From an uncultured Bacteroidales bacterium (GTDB lineage: Bacteria; Bacteroidota; Bacteroidia; Bacteroidales; WCHB1-69), in NCBI GenBank assembly GCA_934699095.1, contig CAKUVI010000002.1, positions 124,001 through 188,000 of the forward strand: a stretch of 64,000 bases of DNA. The letters are read 5' to 3'. The translations under genes and the position numbers were made by a program. Shown in pieces: positions 37,401 to 45,064 of this stretch. A model generated the notes under the pieces. That model searched no databases and was not told the origin of the DNA. It saw nothing but the letters and a program-made list of their open reading frames with translations. How positions within the stretch are numbered: position 1 is the stretch's first letter; every line of letters begins with the position of its first letter.

Positions 37401-37569
37401 CTTCAAAATAATCCCTTACAGAATAGTAATTCAAAAGCACCTTCTCGAATTGTTTTTTGTTGAATTGCTTAAGATAATCCTCCCTGCACAAATCTGTTTG
37501 TGCACTCGCCTGAAGAGCCGAAAATAGGGGGACAGTAAGTAATAACAGACTTTTAATTTTGTTTTTCAT
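34411..37569 (-). CDS. T9SS-secreted N-acetylmuramoyl-L-alanine amidase with CUB domain
   Basis: A 1052-residue secreted protein. After the signal peptide (MKNKIKSLLLLTVPLFSALQASA) comes a helical region with a stretch of amidase-associated sequence, then an Amidase_2 domain (about residues 265-425) with the zinc-site pattern VTIHYTQGSY, KAWHAGAVNGYTIGIEHE and THTDPGKYWNW. A CUB domain follows (about 430-545), an acidic low-complexity linker, a concanavalin/LamG-like domain, an Ig-like region, and a type A sorting domain ending in KGVYIVEIYRGK-type sequence. It probably degrades peptidoglycan or muropeptides at the cell surface or outside. Linker richness in Asp, Asn and Ser is marked. Confidence 0.9.
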   Translation of the reverse strand: MKNKIKSLLLLTVPLFSALQASAQTDLCREDYLKQFNKKQFEKVLLNYYSVRDYFEEAYQHYPSVPRGILEAVAFQYSRFSTYECRAHEHDFHGMPVAHTIMGLTVDGKGVFRENCKLVSKLSGYSTSELVTSNRLAVIGYAKAFHKLQEKYGCFSDSIEEYTTILIDLCELPLYKNNKKDFALNSFLYMVYFFLDDERATEYGIPPRKIDFEKIFGEELDKLRAPSVEIGVSKMQSGTEGSDYYGAIFNQAPSCNYTKGRGGKTISSVTIHYTQGSYAGTIAWFKNCSSNVSSHYIIRSADGQVTQMVKEEDKAWHAGAVNGYTIGIEHEAMGDIASYFTAEMYSSSAELVRDICSRRGISTHRVFYRDTLDDGTVLNDGVHSLGGETACTQIRGHQHYPSQTHTDPGKYWNWNLYYKLLNPSTQTTVYNDTIGQFTDSGGLYGDYGDDERKLFLINVPNADSITLNFSSFELEPNYDFIWIYDGNSVFSPLIGRWNTSSPGTITAKGSSMLVEFWSDCATTAPGWNANWTAHFGDGNQSGTQGTGDSDGDNNDLTNDEELPDDNDAPSNDSSNPTTNINHDVSNWITKDYTAEFSDGDDVGLKWRFFQIMESDGNVWGADPTAGFLCDNFDASLDLAIWVNNYTNPWKIQGGALCQTNTNAEYSGIAARLNGSVHQAYLYDFYLKFNSDGKCSFVFNCNNAPSLSQYYSGYEICFDKSNRTITLYRLILGARRLLKKVCNIAFIDNTNYFYRIVFDNTTGEILLKRHANTIFKVTDEDVLATTPYSYIGFFTNKSSVVIDNLRVYGSRNGDVFVSVGVSDTCMMRTQAYNGAGRTKLKSVVVDKAYKFSTLAEKLLKVDYTPPSKVENLRIKTENVTLSNGTTVCFIDAQWDASADNQSGIEGYYHLNTAYPLIYSSNWNDNGKILYCNHCYATPVNIINFSVTAENKAGLRSEPTTYSIAKPTATKLKADSYATVTPHGSKVLISVDNPTYSDANHQYSLYDLTGREILNDEFVGEVTINAGGIAKGVYIVEIYRGKILCETKKVALVR

Positions 37570-37610
37570 TTTTTGTTTTTATTGGTTATTAATAAAATGT
37601 TTTCAGAATG

Positions 37611-37642
37611 CAAAAATACAATCAAAAAAAGCCGTTGTCAAG
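37611..37642 (-). promoter_or_regulatory. Promoter for the secreted amidase
   Basis: TATTTTTG (37611-37618, minus strand) with CTTG 20 bases upstream (37639-37642). It overlaps the terminator hairpin of the upstream TlpA-like gene. Confidence 0.45.
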
Positions 37643-37659
37643 AGGCAAGCGGCTTTTTT
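37625..37659 (-). terminator. Terminator after the TlpA-like gene
   Basis: Perfect 10-bp arms AAAAAAGCCG and CGGCTTTTTT with a 15-base loop; a run of U follows the stem in either direction. It separates the TlpA-like gene from the amidase gene. Confidence 0.75.
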
Positions 37660-37738
37660 AACAATTTTTAAGAAATGTATATTGGTAAACCTGGAAATCA
37701 GGAAGTTGGCTTGATGAATTTATGTGGGAATTGATGGA

Positions 37739-39415
37739 TTATTTTTCGAGAAGTTGTTTGACAGCGTTCTCAAGGTCGGCTCCGCGAAGGTTTTTTTGAA
37801 CAATTCTGCCTTCTTTGTCGAGGAGGAAAGTGGAAGGAATGGAGCGCACATTGTAAATAGCGGCTGCCTGTGACTGCCATTTCTTGAGGTCACTGACGTG
37901 GTTCGGCCATACCAGCTTGTCGGTTTCTATTGCGCGCTTCCAAGATGCTGCGTCGCTGTCTAATGATACACTGAAAATCTCGAATCCTTTGTCGTGGTAT
38001 TTTCTGTATATGTTGGTTACATTCGGGTTTTCTTTTCTGCATGGACCACACCATGAAGCCCAGAAGTCTATCAGTACTACTTTGCCTCTCAAATCGCTAA
38101 GTTTTAGCATCTTGCCGTCAGGATTCGGAAACTCAAGTTCAGGGGCTATGGCTCCAATGTTTACTTTTGAGGCCGGTGAGTTCATGATGTTCCAGCGTTC
38201 CTTCACGATAGGGTGTTCAGGATATTTGGAATGCAATGCCGTGAAGACTTCGTTGTGGAGCGCGGCATTCTGTTCGCGCGGAAACATGTCTATGAACATC
38301 AATGTGAACAGCTCGTCCTTGTTCTGCTTGATTTCATCCTTCATGCGGGCCGTGAGATAATTGTCTGTGGCGTCGAAGGCACTCTGATACTTTTGAACTA
38401 CATCTTTGATTTTGACTTGCGAGTCAACAACTAACTTGTCAGCCCTAATTGCATCATCTTTTACATATTTGTTATATTGCGACGATTTGTCAGCAATGCT
38501 ACGTATGTCAGAATGTAATTTGGAATAGGCCTCCTTGAGCCAGGATGTGAGGTTCTTTTTGTCTAACAGGTTGTTGAATGCAAGACTGTCGCGCACCGCA
38601 AGGAGTTCCTTCACCTTAGGAATCATAGACCCGATTGAGTTCTTGGCAATGTCGTGGCGTTCGCTAAGGTGTGCCATGTATTGGTCGAATTCGGAGTATA
38701 AGTTCTGTGCGTTTGTGACCCTGTTGCCTGAAAAATCGTAGTAACGGTTCACATTTTCAAGGTATGAAGCAAAGGGTGCGTAGTTTATGTCAAGTTTCTT
38801 AAGCCATTTGTTGAGCTCATCGGCGCAGACACGCAGGTTCTTGCCTGAAACTTTCCCGTCAGGCATATATTTTGAAAAGACTGAGGATATTGAGTCTGTG
38901 TTATCGAAAGCTTTGGCAAGATACTCGTCAACATCGTCGTTAGTCTGTCTGAAAGAGTTGAAATTCTGTGTGAAACTGCTCCAGTAGATCTTGTCGGGAT
39001 CGTTCTGCAACGCCTCGTTGATGCTGTCGAGCACTTCGCGGCGACGGAATGAATAATCAGATATTTGCTTTACTTTATTCATTGATTCTGAACCGGTTAC
39101 AGACTGTATCTTCTGGATGTTCTCTGCGTCAAGATTGATGTTGATGTTCTCTCCGGGAGTGAGCACGACAAGGATTGCAGCCCCTTGTCCGAAATCGAGA
39201 CGGTAGATGTCCTGCGGCACGTCAACGGCGAGCGTGAACTTGTTGTCTTTGATCTCTGTCGAGCCGAATTTCTTGGTGTCTCCGTATGAGTTTAACAGTT
39301 CCACTTTGGAGAATTTGTTGTTCTGAATTGTGCCGTTTATCTTTGTGGTTTTCTGTGCAAACACATTCAAAGCCAAAACCATCATCAGTAAAAATGCAAA
39401 ATAACTTTTTTTCAT
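37739..39415 (-). CDS. TlpA-like thiol:disulfide oxidoreductase with DUF4369 domain
   Basis: The 558-residue protein has a signal peptide (MKKSYFAFLLMMVLALNVFA), an N-terminal DUF4369-like beta domain (TTKINGTIQNNKFSKVELLN), a long helical middle and a C-terminal thioredoxin-fold domain (about 415-555) with the redox motif WASWCGPCRKEN (Cys near 456 and 459). It would act in the periplasm to reduce or isomerise disulfides, for example in cytochrome maturation. The Bacteroidota family is large and physiological partners are unknown. A TATCTTCG -7 element is at 39489-39496 on the minus strand. Confidence 0.9.
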   Translation of the reverse strand: MKKSYFAFLLMMVLALNVFAQKTTKINGTIQNNKFSKVELLNSYGDTKKFGSTEIKDNKFTLAVDVPQDIYRLDFGQGAAILVVLTPGENININLDAENIQKIQSVTGSESMNKVKQISDYSFRRREVLDSINEALQNDPDKIYWSSFTQNFNSFRQTNDDVDEYLAKAFDNTDSISSVFSKYMPDGKVSGKNLRVCADELNKWLKKLDINYAPFASYLENVNRYYDFSGNRVTNAQNLYSEFDQYMAHLSERHDIAKNSIGSMIPKVKELLAVRDSLAFNNLLDKKNLTSWLKEAYSKLHSDIRSIADKSSQYNKYVKDDAIRADKLVVDSQVKIKDVVQKYQSAFDATDNYLTARMKDEIKQNKDELFTLMFIDMFPREQNAALHNEVFTALHSKYPEHPIVKERWNIMNSPASKVNIGAIAPELEFPNPDGKMLKLSDLRGKVVLIDFWASWCGPCRKENPNVTNIYRKYHDKGFEIFSVSLDSDAASWKRAIETDKLVWPNHVSDLKKWQSQAAAIYNVRSIPSTFLLDKEGRIVQKNLRGADLENAVKQLLEK

Positions 39416-39488
39416 GCGACAGATTATTTTTTGTAATTATTTGAAAATCAATTAGAAGGTTGTTGTTGTAAGATTCTTATTTAGCCTG

Positions 39489-39496
39489 CGAAGATA
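39489..39496 (-). promoter_or_regulatory. -7 element for the TlpA-like gene
   Basis: TATCTTCG on the minus strand, one base off consensus, 74 bases before the ATG. The 39416-39689 gap otherwise holds only divergent promoter sequence. Confidence 0.4.
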
Positions 39497-39647
39497 CAAC
39501 AATATTTAATATCATTGCTACACAGTGATTTTTTTAAGTTACATGACAAACACTGACTTTATATGCATCACGAAGTTTACCCTCCCTCCAAAAAAAATTA
39601 TATACTAAATGCTAAATATAAAATGTCTCCCGCATTCTCTTTTTTAG

Positions 39648-39655
39648 TATTTTTG
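39648..39655 (+). promoter_or_regulatory. -7 element for the DUF4290 gene
   Basis: TATTTTTG, followed by GC, 35 bases before the ATG. No good -33 partner was seen. Confidence 0.45.
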
Positions 39656-39689
39656 CAGGATTTTATAAGAGAAAACGATCAGACTGTAT

Positions 39690-40358
39690 ATGATAGAATA
39701 CAACACTAAACGTAACAAGCTTGTAATTAGAGAATACGGCAGGAATATCCAGAAGATGATAGAACATTGCGTCACCATTGAGGACCGGCAGAAAAGAACG
39801 GAAACTGCCTATGCAATCGTAAGGGTGATGGGTGATGTTATTAATTCCAAGGAACCAAATGAAGTCCACAACAGGAACAACGAGGATTTTGTCCACAAGT
39901 TGTGGGATCATCTGTTCATCATGTCGGATTATCAACTCGAAATTGATGCTCCCTATCCGAAACCTGTGCCTCAATCAGAGAGAAAGGAGTTTGTTAAACC
40001 TTCCTACAACACTAAAAACAAGATCCGTTTCAGAACATACGGGATCAACATGCAGCATCTGATGGAGAAAATCTCCCAATATCCTGAGGAAGTTCGCAAT
40101 GCGTATAGTCCGGTTTTGGCCAATCATCTGAAAATGATGTATTTGACCTATAACAGAAACTCTGTTAACGATGCTCTGATCCGTCATCAGATATCAGAAC
40201 TTTCTAACGGGAAGATCACTGTTCCTGAGGATTTCAATTTCTCAACCACCAAAGAACTTCTCAACATGGCATCTTCGAACCCATCTGCCAATTCTACTCT
40301 GCAAACAGGCAAGAAAAAGAAGAAGAAAAAGAAGAAGAAAAAAAATCCTACTGTATGA
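39690..40358 (+). CDS. DUF4290 protein with poly-lysine tail
   Basis: A 222-residue cytoplasmic protein with the DUF4290 pattern MIEYNTKRNKLVIREYGRNI, VRVMGDVINSKEPN, KLWDHLFIMSDY and DAPYPKP. The C-terminus is low complexity: a Ser/Asn linker then eleven lysines in a row before NPTV. The lysine tract uses mixed AAG and AAA codons. The DUF is specific to Bacteroidota and uncharacterised; the basic tail suggests nucleic acid or ribosome contact (inference). Its stop overlaps the ABC ATPase start. Confidence 0.9.
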   Translation: MIEYNTKRNKLVIREYGRNIQKMIEHCVTIEDRQKRTETAYAIVRVMGDVINSKEPNEVHNRNNEDFVHKLWDHLFIMSDYQLEIDAPYPKPVPQSERKEFVKPSYNTKNKIRFRTYGINMQHLMEKISQYPEEVRNAYSPVLANHLKMMYLTYNRNSVNDALIRHQISELSNGKITVPEDFNFSTTKELLNMASSNPSANSTLQTGKKKKKKKKKKKNPTV

Positions 40359-41281
40359 ATATAATTGAAGTCCAGAACGTTACGAAGCGTTTCGACAAGC
40401 ATGTCGCTTTGGAGGACGTTTCACTCTCGATCCCTGAGGGCGTTGTTTTCGGTCTTCTCGGGCCCAACGGCGCCGGCAAGACAACTCTCATACGCATGAT
40501 AATGAGGATGTCGTATCCGGATGCCGGGACAATACTTTTCAAGGGACATGCCGTGTCTGACGAAGACTCTTCCGACATGGGCTATCTGCCGGAGGAACGC
40601 GGCCTTTACAAAAAGATGAAAGTGGGTGAGCAGGCCATGTATTTTGCTCGCCTCAAGGGACTTGAGCGCAACGAGGCTTACAAACGCCTTCGCGAGAAGT
40701 TTGAGCAGTTCGACATCATGCAGTGGTGGAACCGCCCTGTGGAGGAACTCTCCAAAGGCATGCAACAGAAAGTTCAGTTCATCACCACAATATTGCACAA
40801 ACCGTCATTCCTGATACTTGACGAGCCTTTCAGCGGTTTCGACCCGATTAACGCTGAACTGCTCAAGTCTGAAATTCTCGACCTGAAGAAAAACGGCACA
40901 ACAATCGTGCTGTCAACCCATAATATGGCTTCGGTGGAGGAAATATGCGATCACATCGCCCTTATCAACAAGTCGCACAAAATCCTCGACGGCGACATAT
41001 TTGAAATTAAAAACAGATTCAAGAAAAACATCTTCTCCGTTGAACTTTCTGATGTGGCTGAAAATTTCGAGTCTTCACTCCCGGCAGATAAGTTTGAGCT
41101 GATCTCTAAGGAACAATTGCCGCATACCATACGCTACCAACTCAAAATTCACGATGACCAAAACGTCCCTGAATTTTTGAACATCTGCATGAAAGAGGCC
41201 CAAATCCGCTCTTTTGTCGAGATTATGCCCTCCATGAATGAGATTTTTATAGAACAAGTTCAAATTTCAAACGCCGAATAG
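40355..41281 (+). CDS. NatA-type ABC transporter ATPase
   Basis: The 308-residue ATPase has Walker A GLLGPNGAGKTTLI, signature LSKGMQQKVQ, Walker B FLILDEPFSGFDP and a C-terminal extension typical of drug/Na+ exporters (DUF4162-like, from about residue 220). With the next gene it forms an ABC-2 exporter. The closest named pair is NatAB, a Na+ extruder, but the substrate cannot be fixed. It overlaps DUF4290 by four bases. Confidence 0.92.
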   Translation: MNIIEVQNVTKRFDKHVALEDVSLSIPEGVVFGLLGPNGAGKTTLIRMIMRMSYPDAGTILFKGHAVSDEDSSDMGYLPEERGLYKKMKVGEQAMYFARLKGLERNEAYKRLREKFEQFDIMQWWNRPVEELSKGMQQKVQFITTILHKPSFLILDEPFSGFDPINAELLKSEILDLKKNGTTIVLSTHNMASVEEICDHIALINKSHKILDGDIFEIKNRFKKNIFSVELSDVAENFESSLPADKFELISKEQLPHTIRYQLKIHDDQNVPEFLNICMKEAQIRSFVEIMPSMNEIFIEQVQISNAE

Positions 41282-41283
41282 TT

Positions 41284-42609
41284 ATGAATAAGAAGACATT
41301 ACTTATAATCTCACGCGAATATTTGACGAGGATCCAGAAAAAATCGTTCATTATACTCACAATCCTGATGCCAATCCTTATGGCTGCACTCATACTCCTG
41401 CCCACGCTTTTGCTCCTCAGAAGCGAGAAGAAGCAGTTTTCGAACGTTCTTGTGGTTGATGATACCGATATATTCGTGAACAAGTTCACAGATAACGACA
41501 ATGTGGCATTCCATTACCGTTCAGGCGACATAGAGACTATCAAGAAGGAGTCGCTTGGCAAGGATTACGACGTCGTTCTTCATATTCTCGACAATTCCCA
41601 GGCTTTGAAGGCCAATCTGTTCTACAACAAGTCCATCCCTTCAAGTCTGCAGTCTAATATTGAGAGCAGTATGGACGACATACTGTTTGACAAAATGTTG
41701 CAAGATTCGTTGAATGTTCAGCCAAAACGTTTCGAAAATCTTAAAAACCTTGCCAAAGCTGATGTCACCACTATCCAGATTGACGACAAAGGAGAGGAAA
41801 AAGAGCTGCATTCCGAAGTGAACCAGTTGTTCGGCATGGCATGCGGATTCATAATCTATTTCATAATTGTGATTTTTGCGAGCCAGGTGCTCAGAGGTGT
41901 GCTGGAAGAGAAACTCAATAGGGTGGTGGAAGTTCTTGTCTCGACTGTCAAACCAACACAACTGCTTGTAGGAAAGATAGTTGGTATCGCTTTGGTAGGT
42001 CTCACACAACTTTTCGTATGGATTGTACTTTCAGTTGCCATAATAGCGGGAATACAGTTCTTGGCTCCGGGTTTGATGAACCAGGATGCAGCGGTCCAGG
42101 ATGTTGCAGCAACGGCACAGATGGTTTCAGAAAACGCCACTCCAGAAGAAGCGTTCAACCTTTTCCAGATGATTCAGAACTATTTTTCTGTCTCTTTTGG
42201 AACCATAATTGTATGTTTTATATTCTTCTTCGTTGTGGGTTACCTGATTTATTCCACTCTTTATGCTGCAACGGGTTCTGTTGTTGACAATGAAAGTGAC
42301 TCACAGCAATACACTCTACCCATTACACTTCCGCTTCTTCTATCAATTATCCTTGTGCCCACAATCTCTTCAGATCCAAGCGGTTCTCTTGCATTCTGGT
42401 TTTCCATGATACCGCTTACTTCGCCCATCGCCATGATGGTGCGTCTGCCGTCGGGCGTGCCTGCCTGGGAACTGCTGCTCTCAATGGGACTTGCAGTTGC
42501 ATTCCTGGTACTGAGTATCTATGTCTCCGCAAAGATTTACAGGATCGGTATTCTCACATACGGCAAGAAACCTTCATGGAAGACTATTTTCAAATGGCTT
42601 AAAAGTTAA
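41284..42609 (+). CDS. NatB-type ABC-2 permease
   Basis: A 441-residue permease of ABC-2 type. One N-terminal helix (KSFIILTILMPILMAALILL) is followed by an extracytoplasmic domain of about 150 residues, then a bundle of helices with VLEEKLNRVVEVLVSTVKPT just after the second helix, the NatB/YhaP pattern. It starts two bases after its ATPase. Confidence 0.9.
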   Translation: MNKKTLLIISREYLTRIQKKSFIILTILMPILMAALILLPTLLLLRSEKKQFSNVLVVDDTDIFVNKFTDNDNVAFHYRSGDIETIKKESLGKDYDVVLHILDNSQALKANLFYNKSIPSSLQSNIESSMDDILFDKMLQDSLNVQPKRFENLKNLAKADVTTIQIDDKGEEKELHSEVNQLFGMACGFIIYFIIVIFASQVLRGVLEEKLNRVVEVLVSTVKPTQLLVGKIVGIALVGLTQLFVWIVLSVAIIAGIQFLAPGLMNQDAAVQDVAATAQMVSENATPEEAFNLFQMIQNYFSVSFGTIIVCFIFFFVVGYLIYSTLYAATGSVVDNESDSQQYTLPITLPLLLSIILVPTISSDPSGSLAFWFSMIPLTSPIAMMVRLPSGVPAWELLLSMGLAVAFLVLSIYVSAKIYRIGILTYGKKPSWKTIFKWLKS

Positions 42610-42630
42610 AATTCTCATTTTTTTATAATT

Positions 42631-43035
42631 ATGCTCCAGATTAAAAGTCAAAAAGAGTCAGTCTCTGCAAACCAAGAAAAGACATTTTCAGTTTTGACCA
42701 ACTTCATAAACCAGAAGTTTGACAATGTGCCAGGGTTGTCTGATTTCCAAACATTTGAGAATGGTTGTCAGTTCAATGTACAGGGCGGTGTTGCCTGCAA
42801 GCTGACACTTGTTGACCAGCAGCCTTTCTCAAAAGTTGCCTACAAGCTTGACACAGACAAGAACATTTCCGCAGATGTTGTTTTTGACATTGAACCTGAT
42901 GGCGCAAACAGTTCTCTGCAGGCTTCATTGAACGCTGATGTTCCGTTTTTTCTGCAGATGATGGTAAAGGGCATGATAGAAAAGTTCATGGGTAACGCGA
43001 TGCAATTTTTAAAGACCGCCATAGAAAGGAGCTGA
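42631..43035 (+). CDS. Small SRPBCC-fold-like protein
   Basis: The 134-residue protein has the strand-helix order of a START/SRPBCC lipid-binding fold: a first strand and START-like helix (MLQIKSQKESVSANQEKTFS), a set of strands with Lys/Asp-rich turns, and a long C-terminal helix (MMVKGMIEKFMGNAMQFLKT). No signal peptide. It overlaps lptB by one base and could bind a small lipid or hydrophobic ligand; this is inference from fold pattern only. Confidence 0.7.
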   Translation: MLQIKSQKESVSANQEKTFSVLTNFINQKFDNVPGLSDFQTFENGCQFNVQGGVACKLTLVDQQPFSKVAYKLDTDKNISADVVFDIEPDGANSSLQASLNADVPFFLQMMVKGMIEKFMGNAMQFLKTAIERS

Positions 43036-43769
43036 TGATGGAACACACCATTCATACTGACAAGTTAGTCAAGAAATACAAGAACCGTACAGTTGTTAAC
43101 GAAGTTTCAATCAACTTCAAGCAGGGGGAGATTGTCGGTTTGTTGGGTCCGAACGGGGCCGGCAAGACCACATCTTTCTACATGATAGTTGGTTTAATAA
43201 AGCCGTTTTCTGGGAGAATTTTTCTTGATAATCAAGATATTACCGAGCTTCCTATGTACAAAAGGGCTCAGTCGGGCATTGCATATCTGCCGCAGGAGGC
43301 GTCGGTGTTCAGGCAGCTCACGGTGGAGGACAACATAAAGGCGATTTTAGAGTTCAGTGGAAAGAGCAAATCAGAGCAGAAGGAGCTTTTGGAGAGCCTT
43401 ATCTCAGAGTTCAACATTGAAAAAGTGCGTCACAACAAGGGCAACAACCTCTCCGGTGGCGAGCGCCGCCGTGTGGAGATAGCGCGTTGTCTTGCATCAA
43501 ATCCAAAATTCATTCTGTTGGATGAGCCTTTCGCAGGGGTTGACCCAATCGCTGTGGAAGATATCCAAGGAATTGTCAGAAAGCTGAAAGACAGAAATAT
43601 AGGTATTGTGATCACCGACCATAATGTTCATGAGACGCTTTCTATCACCGACAGGGCATACCTGCTTTTTGAAGGCAGTGTGCTGAAGTCGGGCACTGCG
43701 GAGGAGCTGGCCGCCGACCCTATTGTGAAGAAGGTCTATTTAGGCAGCAACTTTGAGCTGCGGAAATAG
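43035..43769 (+). CDS. lptB: LPS export system ATPase LptB
   Basis: The 244-residue ATPase powers LptBFG extraction of lipopolysaccharide toward LptC-A-D. Motifs: GLLGPNGAGKTTSFYM (Walker A), the LptB-type Q-loop GIAYLPQEASVFRQLT, LSGGERRRVEIARCL (signature), FILLDEPFAGVDPIAV (Walker B) and the H-loop DHNVHET. AAAGGAG seven bases upstream of the first ATG is an unusually good ribosome site for this phylum. Other Lpt genes are not in the window. The end converges on oppC nine bases away. Confidence 0.95.
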   Translation: MMEHTIHTDKLVKKYKNRTVVNEVSINFKQGEIVGLLGPNGAGKTTSFYMIVGLIKPFSGRIFLDNQDITELPMYKRAQSGIAYLPQEASVFRQLTVEDNIKAILEFSGKSKSEQKELLESLISEFNIEKVRHNKGNNLSGGERRRVEIARCLASNPKFILLDEPFAGVDPIAVEDIQGIVRKLKDRNIGIVITDHNVHETLSITDRAYLLFEGSVLKSGTAEELAADPIVKKVYLGSNFELRK

Positions 43770-43778
43770 GATGCTGGG

Positions 43779-44885
43779 TTAGTCGCCGCGCACGTCCATG
43801 CTGTCGCGGAGGGCGTTGCCTATCATCATGAACGACAAAACCAGCAACATGATTGCGATGCCTGGCACAATCGCGAGATAGGCTTTGTCGAGGACAATAT
43901 AGGCATAGTTTTCTTTCATCATCATTCCCCACGATGGTGTCGGAGGCTGTACGCCGAAGCCCAAGAAACTCAGTCCGGCCTCCATGAGTATGGCTGACGA
44001 GAAATTTGATGCCGCAATCACTATGATGGTGCCTGTAATGTTTGGCAGGATATGCTTGAAGATAATTCGCAGATTGCTGTAACCCAGAGCCTTACCGGCT
44101 TCCACAAATTCCTGTTCGCGCAGACTCATGAACTGGCCGCGAACCACGCGGGCTATATCAACCCACATTGTCAGACCGATTGCTATGAAAATCTTCCAGA
44201 AGCCTTTCCCAAGGGCGAAATTGATGGCGAAAACCAACAGAAGGGTCGGGATAGACCATACAACATTGATGAAGAATGTAAGAATATCGTCAACTTTGCC
44301 TCTGTAGTAGCCGGCGGTGGCGCCGATTGCTATGCCGATAATCAGGGCTATGAATATAGACATGAAACCGACAGCCAGGCTCACTCTCGCGCCGATCATC
44401 AGCTGGCTGAGCACATCCCTTCCGTAACGGTCGGTGCCAAGCAGGAACCGGTGTTTTTTCACCATCCTGTCTGAAAGGTCAGATTTTGCAAATGATTCGA
44501 AATAGGGCTGTCCGAAGAGTTTCGCCTGCACAGAGTCGGCGTTGATCCGGTATTCGTCAATGGGAATGGTGTTGTAGAAATCTGGCTGCCCGAAAAGCAT
44601 CTTCTTGATGATTCCGCGCTTCTCAACCTGTTGCTCAGGTTTTTTCTCAAGCATCAGGACGGAGAATCCTGGCTTTTGGAGTGCGATTTCTAATTGCTGA
44701 TGGTTGCAGTATGGCGAATGATCGGGGGTTATGAGGTAGCCGAGTATGGCTATGACCACCATGAAAACCACAAAAATGAGCCCTGCCATGCCTTGTCGGT
44801 TGGCTCTGAACTTCTTCCAGGCAATCTCGTGCAGAGACACCGCCCGTTCAAATTCTCGTTTCGTGTGTTTCTTTAACAATCTCAT
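43779..44885 (-). CDS. OppC/DppC-type oligopeptide ABC permease with large inserted loop
   Basis: The 368-residue permease has the OppC N-terminal segment (IAWKKFRANRQGMAGLIFVV), then an unusually long loop of about 100 residues before the conserved HRFLLGTDRYGRDVLSQLM, and the BPD core with EAGKALGYSNLRIIFKHILP. Family members are near 300 residues, so the insertion between the first and second helices is lineage-specific. Partner genes (OppA, B, D, F) are not adjacent. A TAATTTCG box lies at 44899-44906 on the minus strand. Confidence 0.88.
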   Translation of the reverse strand: MRLLKKHTKREFERAVSLHEIAWKKFRANRQGMAGLIFVVFMVVIAILGYLITPDHSPYCNHQQLEIALQKPGFSVLMLEKKPEQQVEKRGIIKKMLFGQPDFYNTIPIDEYRINADSVQAKLFGQPYFESFAKSDLSDRMVKKHRFLLGTDRYGRDVLSQLMIGARVSLAVGFMSIFIALIIGIAIGATAGYYRGKVDDILTFFINVVWSIPTLLLVFAINFALGKGFWKIFIAIGLTMWVDIARVVRGQFMSLREQEFVEAGKALGYSNLRIIFKHILPNITGTIIVIAASNFSSAILMEAGLSFLGFGVQPPTPSWGMMMKENYAYIVLDKAYLAIVPGIAIMLLVLSFMMIGNALRDSMDVRGD

Positions 44886-44988
44886 AAATTCGGAGCCGCG
44901 AAATTACAATTTTTTGACAAACAAAGGAGGATGGAATTGTCAATCTCGCAAGGATTTGTTTTTTTGCTGAATGCAACAATATTTTGTT

Positions 44989-44996
44989 TACATTTG
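44989..44996 (+). promoter_or_regulatory. -7 element for the aminotransferase gene
   Basis: TACATTTG, with a TTTG 22 bases upstream (44963-44966); 69 bases before the ATG. Confidence 0.45.
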
Positions 44997-45064
44997 CAGA
45001 CGGAATCAGATGAGGATATCTGTTTGATAATTAACGAATTAAAAATACAACAAAACAACATTAT

